Source of the DNA: Sinohyriopsis cumingii
Lineage: Eukaryota; Mollusca; Bivalvia; Unionida; Unionidae
Direction of reading: 5' to 3'
Assembly: GCA_028554795.2 (NCBI GenBank)
Contig: CM068842.1
Location: forward strand, 55,149,860 to 55,213,859
DNA: 64,000 nucleotides
Each line of letters opens with the position of its first letter. Within the stretch, counting starts at the first letter, position 1. Shown here in pieces: positions 1 to 10,284 of this stretch. Below the pieces are notes generated by a model. It saw nothing but the letters and a program-made list of their open reading frames with translations, had not been told where the DNA came from and did not search any database. Position numbers and translations under genes: made by a program.

Positions 1-3000
1 GAAGAAGAAGAAGAAAGTAAGAGGCAGAAACGTGATCTATCGCCTCGTACCAGGGCTGAAATCTTGGCACAAATTCATGCCAGTGATTTTGAAGAGGACA
101 TGAGTGAACCAGAATCCGAACCCTCTAAACCAAGTTCACCACCCTTAGTCAACCCTGAAAAGTACTATTCCATTCGAGAGACGGAAAAGCGCTCCTCTAG
201 AAAATTTAGAACCACGGCTTACACCTACACGGTGAAGTTTAAAGATTTCAAGGCCGACGTACCCTTGGAGAAAGCAGAAGGGTTTATCACCGAGATGTGG
301 GATTCTTTGCTCACCTCACTCAAGCGACAATGTCAACCCAAAGAAGACGATCGCTTGACACTGTCCATAGATCACGACGGTTTGAAATCCCCTGTTTGGA
401 TCGAGTTTAGCAGACCCGCAGAACTGACCCCTTCCAAAGTCATGGACAAGATACAACAGGTGCAACAATCTAATGACCAGTTTGACATCACCGATGGTAA
501 AGCCACACTGAAAATGGCCCACGTCTCTCCTCCTCAAGGGACTGGACGCAAACAGATGTTATTGGTGGACGACCTTCGCAACACCAAAAAGAGTCTCGTC
601 CGAATTAACAACCCTCAAGACCAAATGTGTTTAGCCCGTGCCATCGTGGTGGGACGAACCTATGCCAACAAGAACGACACGGTAGAATGGAAAAGAACCT
701 GGAAAACTATTCAACAATCCGACCGAGCCAAACAACGAAATGAAGCAGAACTCCTGTTACAACAAGCCGGACTGTCCAAAGACACACCCTGTGGCATTCC
801 TGAGATGCAAAAATTGCAAGATGCCCTAGCTCCACGCTACACCTTGAAAGTGCACCCTCAAGAAATGCGCGGACCTCTGTTGTTTCGAGGCCAAGACTTT
901 AAGGACGGAAAATACATTCATGTTTATCATCACGATGACCATTTCGATACCATTACCACTATCACCGGATTCCTGGGATACAGATATTACTGTGAGAAAT
1001 GTGACTATGGTTATAATAATCGAGAGCAACACAAGCATTGTGGATGGAAATGCCCAGGATGTTTGGCCTCTCCACCCTGTCTGAGCGAAGGACCAGTGCC
1101 TTGTTCGACTTGTTTGCGCACGTTTGTCAGTCCTACCTGTTACCAACAACATTTGAAAACACAAGGTTCACAGAAGAAATGTGCTTGTCAACTCCTGAGA
1201 TTGTGCCCTACCTGTGGACAAGGCATACTTACCAATAATGTCAAGGCACACGTATGTCGAGGAAAGAAAAAATGTCACATTTGTCACCACATCGTGGACT
1301 TGGAACACCAATGCTACGTGCAAAAATACCAACCCCCACCAGAGAAAGAGGACGGTCACAAGAAGAAAGGCAATTTCATCTTTTTCGATTTCGAATGCAT
1401 GCAAGAGACCGGCATTCACATTCCTAATTTCTGCGTGGCTCATCGAGCGTGCGAGAAGTGCATTCAAGAACCTATCTTCAGTCATTGCCCTCACTGCAGC
1501 AAGATTCCTGGAGGACGTGAAAAAATCTTTCGGGGACCAAACACGTTATCCGGTTTTGCCCAATGGGTCTTAGATCCATCGACAAGACGTGGAGCCAAGA
1601 GGACATCGAACGTTACGGAGATTGTCATCGTCATGCCACGGTGATGGCTCACAATTTCTCCGGATACGATGGACAGTTTCTTCTCAGATACTATACGGAA
1701 CAAGGCACCGAACGTCCTAAAGTGACTTTGAACGGAGCCAAAATCATTTTCATGCAAGTGGGACAAGTACAGTTTAAAGATTCGATGAGTTACTTGGCCA
1801 TGCCTTTGAGCCGAATGCCTAAAACGTTTGGAATGACAGAAATGGCTAAAGGGTAATTTCCACACTTTTTCAATACGGAAGCCAATCAACATGCCGTTCT
1901 ACCCCATTTGCCTGAGGCTCACTATTACGACCCCGACAACATGCGTACCGAACAACGAGAAGATTTCTACACTTGGTACCAGGCTCACGCCTCGGACCCC
2001 TTCGACTTTCAGGAAGAAATGTTAAAGTATTGTCGTTCCGACGTGGACATTTTACGACGTTGCTGTGGAAAATTTCGAGAACTGTTCATGGAACACGGAG
2101 GGGTCGATCCTTTGAAAGAAGCTTGCACCATTGCCAAAGCGTGTTCCTTAGTGTACCGCCAACGATTCGTGCCTGAAAACACCGTGGCTGTCATCAGTCC
2201 TCAAACGACCCACTTTGTCAAACGTCAATACTCGGTCAAAGCCCTACGCTGGTTACATTACTTGTGCGACAAGGAAGACAAATGGATTCAGCATGCCCGC
2301 AACGGAGGGGGCGAAAAGACCATCGGAACATATTCGGTCGATGGCTGGGACTTAGAAAACCCCAAGATCGTGTACGAGTTTAACGGTTGCTTATTTCACG
2401 GATGTCCCGTCTGCTACCCTGACCGTGACACTAAAAATCAGTTTTTACAACGGACCATGGAAGACCTGTACCAGGACACTTGTCAGCGACGCCTAAAGTT
2501 AGAACAGGAAGGATACCAAGTGGTGGAAATGTGGGAACACGAGTACGATCACCGTATGAAAACCGATCCCGAGTTTAAACGCCTCGTGGAAAGTTACCAG
2601 TTCATGGACCCGCTGAACCCGAGGGATAGTTTGTACGGAGGAAGGACCAATGCCACCTGTTTGCTGTACCAAGCCGACGAAGAGAAAGGAGAAGAAATCA
2701 AATACTTGGACGTGTGTTCGTTGTATCCCTACGTGTGCAAATATTGTCGCTTTCTTGTAGGGCACCCGCAATTGCTGACGCAACACATCGACCTGAAAAA
2801 CATTCGACAATACGAAGGCTTGATCAAGTGCAAAGTTTTGCCTCCCACGAACCTATACCATCCCGTCTTACCTCACCATTGTCAAGGCAAACTGATGTTT
2901 CCCTTGTGCCTTACTTGTGCCGAAACGTGCAACCAGGACCAACCTTGCCATCACAGCCAGGAAGAACGTGCCTTGACGGGAACCTGGGTCAGCGTAGAAT

Positions 3001-4037
3001 TGTTCAAAGCTCTGGACATGGGATACCAACTGTTAGAAGTGTACGAAATTTGCCACTTTCCCAAGACACAACAGTACCACAAGGGTGACCCTACTCAGAA
3101 AGGCATTTTCGCCGACTACGTGGATGCCTTTTTGAAACTGAAACAAGAAGCCAGCGGCTATCCTTCCTGGTGTCACACTCCCGAAGACCAAATACAATTC
3201 AAAGAGAAATACTACGAACAAGAAGGCATCTCTTTAGACCACATCGAAAAAAACGAAGGCAGGCGATCGTTTGCCAAAGTTATGTTAAATTGCTTGTGGG
3301 GTAAAATGGCACAACGACCGTGTTTACCCAAGATGGAATATTTGACAGAACCTTCCCGCTACTTCCAGATGATTCACGACAAAACCAAATACATGAAACA
3401 CGTGGACGTCGTTCGAGAGGATTTGATCTTGGTCAATTACGAAGAAGATCTGGACTTTGTACAAGACGACCCTTTTGGAAATGTCATCATTGCGGCTTAC
3501 GTGACAGCTCATGCTCGCTTAAAATTGTACGAAGCTTTAGAACTGTTAGAAGAACGCGTCCTGTACTTTGACACGGACAGTTGCATTTACATCCATCACC
3601 CGAGTCAACAGCACCCTGACATCGAAGGAGACCGTTTAGGAGCCTGGACAGACGAGCATCCCGACGACAAGATTCTAAGTTTCGTCAGTGGTGGTCCCAA
3701 AAATTACGGCTACGAATACCGGGACAAACAAGGAGAAGTGCACACGACGTGCAAAGTGAAAGGACTGACTCTGAATCATCGTACCAGTCGAGTGGTCAAC
3801 TTTGGGGTATTGAAAGAAGTCTTGCAATCGGGAGAGGATGGAAACTTTAAAGTGACCACTTATCAACCGAACAAGATTGTACGTTTACCCACTCACCACA
3901 TCGTCAGTCGGCCCCTGGAAAAAATCTATCAAATCGTGTACCAGAAGCGAGTGAGACTTCCCAATCACTTTACGTTGCCGTACGGTCACATCGATATTGG
4001 TCAGCATATAAAAAGGGACAACGTCCAAGACCAATAG
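1..4037 (+). pseudogene. polB: Protein-primed family B DNA polymerase (element A, broken)
   Basis: Replicative polymerase of the element, expected to act in the nucleus by protein-primed synthesis from the TIR ends. The frame is open from base 1; comparison with C suggests about ten N-terminal codons lie outside the window. Visible parts: cysteine-rich zinc-finger-like region (about 980-1320), 3'-5' exonuclease motif I DFE (about 1387-1395), exonuclease II NFSGYD (about 1651-1668), exonuclease III YCRSD (about 2027), polymerase motif A SLYP (about 2718), motif B NCLWGK (about 3289) and motif C DTDS (about 3570). Two lesions: a one-base deletion in a C run near 1574-1577 (frameshift) and TAC to TAA at 1854-1856. 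Both fall in the exonuclease domain; everything after 1857 stays open to the normal stop. A TATA box (4007-4014) for the next transcript lies inside the 3' end. Confidence 0.95.
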
Positions 4038-4104
4038 TTCATTGTTCATTGAAGTAACTTACCATGTCGTTGATGAAGAAGAAACCAGATTGGTTAGGAG
4101 TCAA

Positions 4105-4451
4105 ATGTTGGACATCACTGAAACCAGGGTTTTGAGGCTTGGACACAAGAGGTGGCCCAGTATGCACGAGAGTTATTCAAGGAAAAAAGTTACTTTTCAA
4201 CCTGTGTTAGTGACGGTGCCAGAAGAACCCGTCACCCAGGACAGGACTGTCGTGGACAGGCCTGAAAGACCCTTTCGGGAGGACACTTGTGTGACCTTAC
4301 CCCCTACTATAGAACTGGTTAGAACATTACCCAAAACATGTGGTTGTTGTACAGACACTTGTTTTTTATTCCACGTTCATGTGCCTTTTATTCTTGTACT
4401 TAAGCCTTTGGCTTTTATGTATTTTTGTCTTTCGTATTCATGTTTGAAAAA
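4105..4451 (+). pseudogene. Tail-anchored small protein (element A, degenerate)
   Basis: Homologous to the C-terminal two thirds of the gene at 45419-45967 in element C. A conserved stretch (KKVTFQPVLVTVPEEPVT, then a Cys-rich TCGCCTDTC-like segment) is in frame with B and C. The hydrophobic C-terminal segment that forms a membrane anchor in B and C is lost by small indels near 4360-4385, after which the frame runs through the AATAAA (4459-4464) and the ATPase TATA box. The N-terminal part differs because the accessory block was deleted here. An alternative short start at 4063 stops after 23 codons. Function unknown; probably not functional in A. Confidence 0.5.
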
Positions 4452-4458
4452 AACATTC

Positions 4459-4487
4459 AATAAACGTGTTCTGAAAAAGTATATAAA
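4459..4487 (+). promoter_or_regulatory. AATAAA signal and ATPase TATA box (A)
   Basis: AATAAA at 4459-4464 closes the upstream unit, and TATATAAA at 4480-4487 lies 49 bp before the ATPase ATG. The same pair occurs in B (29350-29378, - strand) and C (45975-46004). Transcription units are packed with about 15 bp between poly(A) signal and TATA box. Confidence 0.7.
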
Positions 4488-4535
4488 CTCTTGTCTTGTT
4501 TGTTTTTTCGTGTCACAAGTGACATTCCTCACACC

Positions 4536-5279
4536 ATGGCTACCTCTGCTGTCTCTGCTCCCTCTTCCTCTACTGTCAAAGTCATCGACGAACACTTAGA
4601 TCGTGCCAGTTGGGAGGCTTTGTATCTTCGCCATCCCTTTAACATGCTCATTGCTGGACCTAGCGGTTCTGGCAAAACCGAATTCGTCAAACGTTTGATC
4701 GAACATAAACATCATTTGATCGATCGGCCCCCTCAACGGATCGTGTGGTGTTACAAAGAGTGGCAATCGGCGTACAGCCTCTTGCGAGAAAGTCAAGGCG
4801 ATTCCATCGTGTTTGTGGAAGGCATTCCTAAAGAAGACGACGGCATCGTCTCTGACTCCCGTCAAACCCATTTGGTCATTTTCGACGACATGTTAGGAGA
4901 AGACGAAGAAGAAATTAAACTGTGGTTCACGCGCAAAGGGCATCACCGTAATGCCAGTGTCGTTTGCATCACCCAAAATTTGTTTCAACAAAGTAAAGCC
5001 CATCGCACCATCAGTCTCAATGCGCATTACGTGGTCTTGTTTAAAAGCCCTCGAGATAAATCGAAAGTGCAAGTCTTAGCCAAACAGTTAGGAACGCCTT
5101 GGCTGACTCAGGCGTACGACGATGCCACTCAAACGCCACACGCCTATTTACTCGTCGATTTGAAACCTACCACTCCCGAGGATTTGCGATTTCGTACCCA
5201 CTTGTTTCACCACTGGTGCCAAGACGGAGGGCCTGTCCTGTACACGTCTCCGTCCTCGACTTCATTTCACTCCCCATAA
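4536..5279 (+). CDS. Genome-packaging ATPase, FtsK/HerA (A32-like) type (A)
   Basis: P-loop ATPase expected to pump element DNA into preformed capsids. 247 residues from the ATG in ACACCATGG, which has good Kozak context and lies 49 bp after TATATAAA; an upstream extension to 4491 starts with a non-ATG codon and crosses the likely mRNA start. Walker A GPSGSGKT is near residue 40 and Walker B LVIFDD near residue 110. The size fits Polinton ATPases. The frame is intact and near-identical in A, B and C, suggesting recent constraint or recent common origin. Confidence 0.93.
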   Translation: MATSAVSAPSSSTVKVIDEHLDRASWEALYLRHPFNMLIAGPSGSGKTEFVKRLIEHKHHLIDRPPQRIVWCYKEWQSAYSLLRESQGDSIVFVEGIPKEDDGIVSDSRQTHLVIFDDMLGEDEEEIKLWFTRKGHHRNASVVCITQNLFQQSKAHRTISLNAHYVVLFKSPRDKSKVQVLAKQLGTPWLTQAYDDATQTPHAYLLVDLKPTTPEDLRFRTHLFHHWCQDGGPVLYTSPSSTSFHSP

Positions 5280-5286
5280 AAAAATC

Positions 5287-5294
5287 TATAAAAA
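5287..5294 (+). promoter_or_regulatory. TATA box of basic-protein gene (A)
   Basis: TATAAAAA begins 7 bp after the ATPase stop and 46 bp before the ATG at 5333. The equivalent boxes are at 28544-28551 (B, - strand) and 46805-46812 (C). Confidence 0.65.
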
Positions 5295-5332
5295 CCTCAG
5301 ACCCTTTTTCGTCTGTCTCACACAGTGCGAAC

Positions 5333-6190
5333 ATGACGTCCCTTCAGTCGCATCTTCCCGTCAAATTGATTCGTGCCTTGTATGGCATCAGTCGAGAAAA
5401 AGATCCACAAACACGAGCTCGTGTCTTAGAAGCTAGTCTCAAAGAAGTCTTACGATGGTTCACGGTGACGGCACGTCAATTACTCCAAGGAATCATTCAG
5501 ATTCCTCATCAAACCAAACGCTTTTTCGATCGAAACAAAGTCGCTTTCGTCCAACTGGCTGATCCCCGCATCGACACTCAAACCAAAAAACAAATCATTT
5601 TGAAACCTGGAGGGAGCGGTACTCTAGGAGGGGTCATCATTCGCTCACTCTTAAGATGGGATCCTAATGCCCCCAAAGTTATACCCAAGACAAAAGTCCA
5701 ACGAAGCCCCAAGAAGAAAAAGACAAGGTCCCCAAGGAGAACTTCTCCAGTGGCAGGACCCTCCTCTGACCAGACACCACCACCACCACCCCGGAAAAAG
5801 AAAAGAAGCCCTCAGAAAAAGAAAATTCCACAGAAAACTAGTCGCAAGAGAGGCACTTCGGCCAGGACGCAACCTTACACTCGCAAACCACGGCCTGCCA
5901 CGGCGGTGACTGCGTCTCCGGCAGCTTCACGTTTGTCCACTTCTCCGTTAATGACACCCAGAACTGAAGAGTACTTGGAGACGTTGATCACACCAAGAAC
6001 TTCTCCGTTGATGACCCCCAAAAGAACTTCCCCAGTGGCAGGACCTTCCAATTTAGTGGCAGTGGCTGCTGCTCACAAAGTACCTTCTCCCAAAATCAAA
6101 GTTCAAGAAAGATCGGGCATGTTACAAAGTTTACTGGATTTGTCCAAGCAAGAACTGGCTCGATTTAGTCCGTTGCGTACCCCTGCATGA
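5333..6190 (+). CDS. Basic, Lys/Arg/Pro-rich virion core-like protein (A, C-terminally truncated)
   Basis: 285 residues. The N-terminal 115 residues are globular-looking, ending in a glycine-rich segment (GGSGTLGGVIIRSLLRW). They are followed by a strongly basic low-complexity tail with repeats of KKKKRSPQ and SPLMTP/TSPVAGPS type. Composition and position resemble DNA-condensing core proteins of adenovirus-like virions; this is inference, and I do not recognise the family. Compared with C, codon CGA has become TGA at 6188-6190, removing about 20 basic C-terminal residues; B shares the same stop. The start at 5333 follows a TATA box. Upstream in-frame codons overlap the ATPase and were rejected. 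Confidence 0.7.
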   Translation: MTSLQSHLPVKLIRALYGISREKDPQTRARVLEASLKEVLRWFTVTARQLLQGIIQIPHQTKRFFDRNKVAFVQLADPRIDTQTKKQIILKPGGSGTLGGVIIRSLLRWDPNAPKVIPKTKVQRSPKKKKTRSPRRTSPVAGPSSDQTPPPPPRKKKRSPQKKKIPQKTSRKRGTSARTQPYTRKPRPATAVTASPAASRLSTSPLMTPRTEEYLETLITPRTSPLMTPKRTSPVAGPSNLVAVAAAHKVPSPKIKVQERSGMLQSLLDLSKQELARFSPLRTPA

Positions 6191-6251
6191 CGTGTCATGC
6201 CTGTCCTCAAACTGATACGACGTAAAGACAATCAGTGGCGACGCGTTCCAG

Positions 6252-6260
6252 TATAAAAAA
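6252..6260 (+). promoter_or_regulatory. TATA box of pX-like gene (A)
   Basis: TATAAAAAA, 56 bp before the ATG at 6316. In C the equivalent box overlaps the last codons of the full-length basic protein. Confidence 0.6.
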
Positions 6261-6315
6261 GACCTGTGACCAAGTAGGGTATCAGTGTTTTTTTGGTGCT
6301 CCTGAAGACTCAAAG

Positions 6316-6702
6316 ATGTCACCCTCCAGAAAACCCCAAGGAAAGAAAAGGAAAGGACTGCCACCACGTTTAGCCAAACATGGGGACATGTTATCTGTCC
6401 TGTCCAAAGCCTCTCCACCCCTACGAAAAAAACTCATTCAAACAGCCTCCAAAGAGGTCATCGATACCGTGTGCGAATGTTGTTTGAACGTTTTGAAAGG
6501 CACGATCCCTTTGTCCAAACACCAGAAACAATGCTTAGGTAAACATCGTCACGTTCTTCGCCAAATGGTTCAAAAGAAAATTCCCATTCGTCAAAAAAAG
6601 AAGATGTTAGTGCAACGTGGAGGTATTTTACCTCTCTTGTTAGGCCCCATACTGAAAGGAGTCTTGGGAACCATGTTGGGAGGACTGGTGGGAGGAAGAT
6701 AA
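6316..6702 (+). CDS. Small basic pX-like protein (A)
   Basis: 128 residues starting MSPSRKPQGKKRKG. The N-terminus is basic and NLS-like. The centre has CECC and a downstream His/Cys cluster (residues about 52-80). The C-terminus is glycine/leucine-rich and hydrophobic (GGILPLLLGPILKGVLG, residues about 105-122). From memory, a basic protein with a C-terminal hydrophobic GG-rich segment is common in Polintons/adintoviruses and has been likened to adenovirus pX; I cannot verify homology. The start was chosen after the TATA box; 27 further upstream codons would precede the expected mRNA start. Intact in all three elements. Confidence 0.7.
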   Translation: MSPSRKPQGKKRKGLPPRLAKHGDMLSVLSKASPPLRKKLIQTASKEVIDTVCECCLNVLKGTIPLSKHQKQCLGKHRHVLRQMVQKKIPIRQKKKMLVQRGGILPLLLGPILKGVLGTMLGGLVGGR

Positions 6703-6750
6703 AAAGGCCTCGGAAGTTCCAAGATCTCAGAATTGACCCCTGACAACCCC

Positions 6751-7379
6751 ATGGAAGGACGAAAACTAGCTTTAGTGCCTTACAAACGATGGATGGAATA
6801 CCATCGGTGGCAAGAACAACACACCCCGCATTTACCTCCCAATCCCCATTTGAGCGAGATGTCCCAGTTACAACACGAATTGCAGTCCTTGATGGATCGC
6901 CAGAAAAATCGCAAAAGTACGGTCAACTCTTGCAACGACTGCAACTCTTTCACCAGAAAGCTTTAGACGAAACAACTCTACCTACTCTGAAAGATTTTAA
7001 GACCTTGCTGAAAAGTCCAGCACCATCACCAGTACCAGTACCAGTACCAGTACCACCAGTACCCGTGACCAAGACAGAAAAAGGAGAAGAAGAGGAAGGG
7101 TTTCAAACTCCACCAGAAAAAGTATGCAAGTTAACAACACCACCTACCTCCAGAATTGGATGGATTAAAAAGATGATGGTCACCCCTTCTTCCTCACAAG
7201 AGAAAAAGAAAGTGAAGACAGAAGTGAAGACAGAAGTGAAACAAGAACCGATATCCCCCGCTCAGACATCCATCTCCTCTTCGACACCTATTGCTGGCCG
7301 CACACGCAAAGCATTGCAATCCAAGAAAATACCCCAAGAGAAAAAGAGTAGTATCCTCCAAGAGTGGGTGTCTTATTAA
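6751..7379 (+). pseudogene. Pro-Val-repeat, Lys-rich protein (A, frameshifted)
   Basis: Unrecognised Polinton gene between pX-like and integrase. ATG at 6751 follows a TATA-like GATAAAAAGG near 6699. The N-terminus (MEGRKLALVPYKRWMEYHRW) and a glutamine/leucine-rich helix are followed by a PVPVPVPVPPVPV tract, an IGWIKKMM motif and a KTEVKTEVKQEP segment with VKxE motifs of the kind used for SUMO attachment. A deletion of about 16 bp after codon 50 (near 6901, where B and C have the DLSETEKSQ codons) shifts frame. The first part stops at 6966 and the rest is open only in another frame up to 7379. Confidence 0.7.
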
Positions 7380-7389
7380 CACAAAAAAA

Positions 7390-8499
7390 ATGGAAAAAGT
7401 CTTAGCCAGCATTTACTACGATCCCTCCCATCCTGCAGGTTACGCAGGAGTTCAAAAATTGTATCGTGCTGCCAAAACGCGACTGAAAAGTCTCCGTTTA
7501 CCTCAAGTGCAACGATGGTTACAAGAACAAGCTACCTACACTTTACACAAACCCATTCGACGCAAGTTTGCCAGAAGTCGCACCCGAGTGGAAGGCATCG
7601 ATCATCAATGGCAAGCCGATTTAGCCGATGTCTCTCATTTGGCCAGCTACAATCGTGGCTACAGATATTTGTTTTGTGTCATCGACGTCTTTTCCAAATT
7701 TGCCTGGGTCGTGCCCTTGACTTCCAAATCGAGCAGCGAGTTAGTGCGAGCCCTGCAACGGGTGTTGAAACAAAGCGGTCGTCACCCTCTTCGATGGCAA
7801 ACGGACAAAGGAACCGAATTTCTGAACCAAGCTTTCCAAAAAGAATTAAAGAAACGTGACATTCACTTTTTTACCACCGAGAATCCCAAAACCAAAGCCA
7901 GCATCGTGGAACGTTTTCAACGCACTTTGAAAGAACGCATGTGGAAATATTTTACGCATCACCACACTCTGAAGTACATCGACATCTTACAGCACCTGGT
8001 GCAAGCGTACAACCAATCTTACCATCGAAGCATTGGACGTGCCCCGCAAGACGTGACTCCCGACAACGAAGTGTTGGTGTTTGAGCGTCTGTTTGGTACG
8101 TCCCCGACGAGGGCTGTCCCCGAGAAAAGTGGAATGTTGGCCGTAGGAGATTGGGTGCGCATTGGCAAAACCAAACGCACTTTCGACAAAGGTTACTTAC
8201 CTAACTGGACGACCGAATTGTTTCGCGTCACTGGACGAGTGCATGGCCGTCATCCTGCCGTCTATAAATTGGAAGACATGAACGGAGAAGTGCTCAAAGG
8301 AACGTTTTACTTACCCGAGTTACAACGTGTCACCAAAAAAGAAGACGACGTGTACGACATCGAAAGCATTCTCGAACGCAGAACCCGTAAAGTGGGCAAA
8401 CGACGTGTCAAAGAAGTCAAAGTACGTTGGAAAGGATATCCACCCAGTTTTGATTCTTGGATCGACGCTTCGCAAGTCATCGACTATAAAAAGAAGTGA
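7390..8499 (+). CDS. int: Retroviral-type integrase with chromodomain (A)
   Basis: 369 residues; inserts the linear element into host DNA and makes the 6-bp target duplication. Order: helical N-terminal region, RVE (DDE) catalytic core with D in QADLAD (about residue 77), D in QTDKGTEF (about 138) and E in KASIVERFQ (about 174), then a C-terminal chromodomain (YDIESILERR ... VRWKGYPPSFDSW, residues about 316-362). The chromodomain is typical of Polinton integrases and is thought to steer integration to particular chromatin. ATG at 7390; codons upstream belong to the PV-repeat gene in another frame. Intact here and in C, frameshifted in B. Confidence 0.95.
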   Translation: MEKVLASIYYDPSHPAGYAGVQKLYRAAKTRLKSLRLPQVQRWLQEQATYTLHKPIRRKFARSRTRVEGIDHQWQADLADVSHLASYNRGYRYLFCVIDVFSKFAWVVPLTSKSSSELVRALQRVLKQSGRHPLRWQTDKGTEFLNQAFQKELKKRDIHFFTTENPKTKASIVERFQRTLKERMWKYFTHHHTLKYIDILQHLVQAYNQSYHRSIGRAPQDVTPDNEVLVFERLFGTSPTRAVPEKSGMLAVGDWVRIGKTKRTFDKGYLPNWTTELFRVTGRVHGRHPAVYKLEDMNGEVLKGTFYLPELQRVTKKEDDVYDIESILERRTRKVGKRRVKEVKVRWKGYPPSFDSWIDASQVIDYKKK

Positions 8500-8504
8500 C
8501 CATC

Positions 8505-8924
8505 ATGCCCTTTCACACAGCAGACGCAGGTACGTCGACCACTCCTCCTTCACCTAGTTCTTCTGTGCAAGATTTACAAAAACAACCCTTGTGGGTGTGA
8601 TGTGGAGAACGTGTGCCTAAAACGCAAATCGTCTTTTTCTGCCAAATCTTCGTGGTGTATTGTGTCATCGGGGCAGCCATTGCCAATTTGAGTTTGCAAC
8701 AAGGAGACAAACAATTGTGGACCATTTTATTGAGCAGTTGCATCGGTTACCTGCTTCCTAATGCCTTCCTGAAATTCTCATCGAACGGGAACCCCGGGAA
8801 CCTTGTGTCCAGTGCCAGTGCCAGTCACCACTTCAACCACAATCAGAACCCCATTTTAGACGGAGACACGCCTCTGACGTCCAGTAATATCCCCTCGGAC
8901 AGCCACAGAACTCTGGAATTATGA
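8505..8924 (+). pseudogene. Two-span small membrane protein (A, nonsense mutation)
   Basis: Homologue of the intact 136-138-residue proteins in B and C. It contains two hydrophobic spans, IVFFCQIFVVYCVIGAAI and WTILLSSCIGYLLP, followed by a Ser/Asn-rich polar tail. TGG has become TGA at 8598-8600 (codon 32), just before the first span. The stop codon overlaps the ATG of the minor capsid gene (ATGA). Small membrane proteins in this position recur in Polintons; the role is unknown. Confidence 0.75.
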
Positions 8925-9844
8925 GTCACCAAAACCAATTTTACTTAACCTTACCCAGTGACAGTTCCATGGAGGTGTTTCCCAAGAACACGTTGTGCTG
9001 TTACACTGCCAAATTACCTCAGGCCATCCAGTTAGATCACGAAGCCCATTGGGAAGTGGCTTTAGTAGAAATGATTCACCCGACCCAAGTCCTCAATGTC
9101 CTTCCCAATCAAAATTTTTTTGATGTGGAAGTTCATGACGAGCAAATGCAACAGTGGATGGATAGCAATGTCAAATATGACAAGAAAACCCGTACACAAA
9201 AGTACACCACCTATCACTTGTTCATTCCCCCAGGCTATTATTTTAGTGGTCAACATTTGGTCAGCACCATAGCCTCCAGGTTTAATGTCGTGTTTCTGAA
9301 AGCTTTGGAGCATGTCAACAAAAGTGTCACCATGGAGTACCACAAAGCAGCTCGTCGCTTCTTGATGAAATTTGAACGAAGTAAAATCGTGTCCATTTTA
9401 TTTTGTCCTGAATTGTTTGACATGTTGGGCGGAGACATGGACATGAGAAAGGCCATGCTCAAGAAAAACGAATTACCCATCGTTTACGACAACGAGTCTT
9501 TTAGCAAGTTATTTCGTGCCCCGGTAGAACTGAACCAAGGACTGAATTTGATGTTCGTGTATTCCGATGTGGTGGAGTACAACGTGGTGGGACACACTTC
9601 CGTACCGTTACTGCGTGTCATTCCTTTCAAAGTGGATTCTGCCACGAACACTGACGAGGAAGGTGGAAACACTTACAACGTCCACCGCGAATTTGTACAT
9701 CCTCACTATTTGCCTGTCAGTAAGTCGTATTTGGACACGGTCAACATTGCTATGAAAGGAGATCTGGGACAAAGTATTCCATTCACCAAAGGAAAAGTCA
9801 CGGTGAAACTCCATTTTCGAAAACGGTTCTCTCACGACTCGTAA
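8921..9844 (+). CDS. Minor capsid (penton-like) protein candidate (A)
   Basis: 307 residues. The N-terminus (FYLTLPSDSSMEVFP, then WEVALVEMIHP near residue 46) is a signature I associate with the conserved Polinton/adintovirus minor capsid protein, a jelly-roll protein of capsid vertices. The call rests on that resemblance and on its place just upstream of the major capsid gene. Intact in A, B and C. The middle third (residues about 65-200) differs strongly between A/B and C while both ends are nearly identical. The ATG overlaps the stop of the membrane-protein gene. Confidence 0.7.
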   Translation: MSHQNQFYLTLPSDSSMEVFPKNTLCCYTAKLPQAIQLDHEAHWEVALVEMIHPTQVLNVLPNQNFFDVEVHDEQMQQWMDSNVKYDKKTRTQKYTTYHLFIPPGYYFSGQHLVSTIASRFNVVFLKALEHVNKSVTMEYHKAARRFLMKFERSKIVSILFCPELFDMLGGDMDMRKAMLKKNELPIVYDNESFSKLFRAPVELNQGLNLMFVYSDVVEYNVVGHTSVPLLRVIPFKVDSATNTDEEGGNTYNVHREFVHPHYLPVSKSYLDTVNIAMKGDLGQSIPFTKGKVTVKLHFRKRFSHDS

Positions 9845-9851
9845 GTAAGTC

Positions 9852-10268
9852 ATGTATCCAGTGTACCGAGGGGTTGCTCGACAGCGAGGACACGGCTTAG
9901 GAGATATGTTAAAATCGGCCTTTCGTTCGGTGGCCCCGGTGTTGAAACCGATGGTGACACGCGGATTGCACGCCTTGAAAGATGCGGCACTGACGCAAGG
10001 CAAAGAATTTCTCCAAAATGTCATCATCGACAAACAAAACCCTAAAGAAGCCTTCATGAGGGCAGGCAAAAATGTCTTGCTGCAAACGGGCAAAGACATT
10101 TTAGGCCAACGAGAAACACCTATAAATGCCCTGCACGCTACCGAGTCAGGCATTCAGCAAGGACAAGGCAGAAAGAGACGACGAAGAAAACACCCTTTCA
10201 CCAGACTTCAAGCGAGAAAGGCCAAGAAAAGAAGAACCGTTCGAGACTTAGACGTTTTCGATTATTGA
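9852..10268 (+). CDS. Basic pVI-like virion protein candidate (A)
   Basis: 138 residues. The N-terminus (YRGVARQRGHGLGDML) is followed by an amphipathic helix region and a very basic tail (GRKRRRRKHPFTRLQARKAKKRR). A small basic protein with a QRG-G-G N-terminus between minor and major capsid genes is common in Polintons and may correspond to an adenovirus pVI-like cement or membrane-active protein; this is inference. It starts 7 bp after the minor capsid stop. Nearly invariant and intact in all three elements. Confidence 0.65.
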   Translation: MYPVYRGVARQRGHGLGDMLKSAFRSVAPVLKPMVTRGLHALKDAALTQGKEFLQNVIIDKQNPKEAFMRAGKNVLLQTGKDILGQRETPINALHATESGIQQGQGRKRRRRKHPFTRLQARKAKKRRTVRDLDVFDY

Positions 10269-10284
10269 GAAAAGAGACAAAAAA

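Noticed and set aside
1..4037. Stops in polB as sign of an alternative genetic code, RNA editing or programmed frameshift
   Set aside because: The lesions are at different places and involve TAA and TAG from different codons and base changes. The other copies have sense codons there.
9608..10153. Antisense frames of 100-180 codons over polB, capsid and ATPase genes
   Set aside because: They mirror codon bias of the real genes on the other strand and have no promoter or conserved stop.
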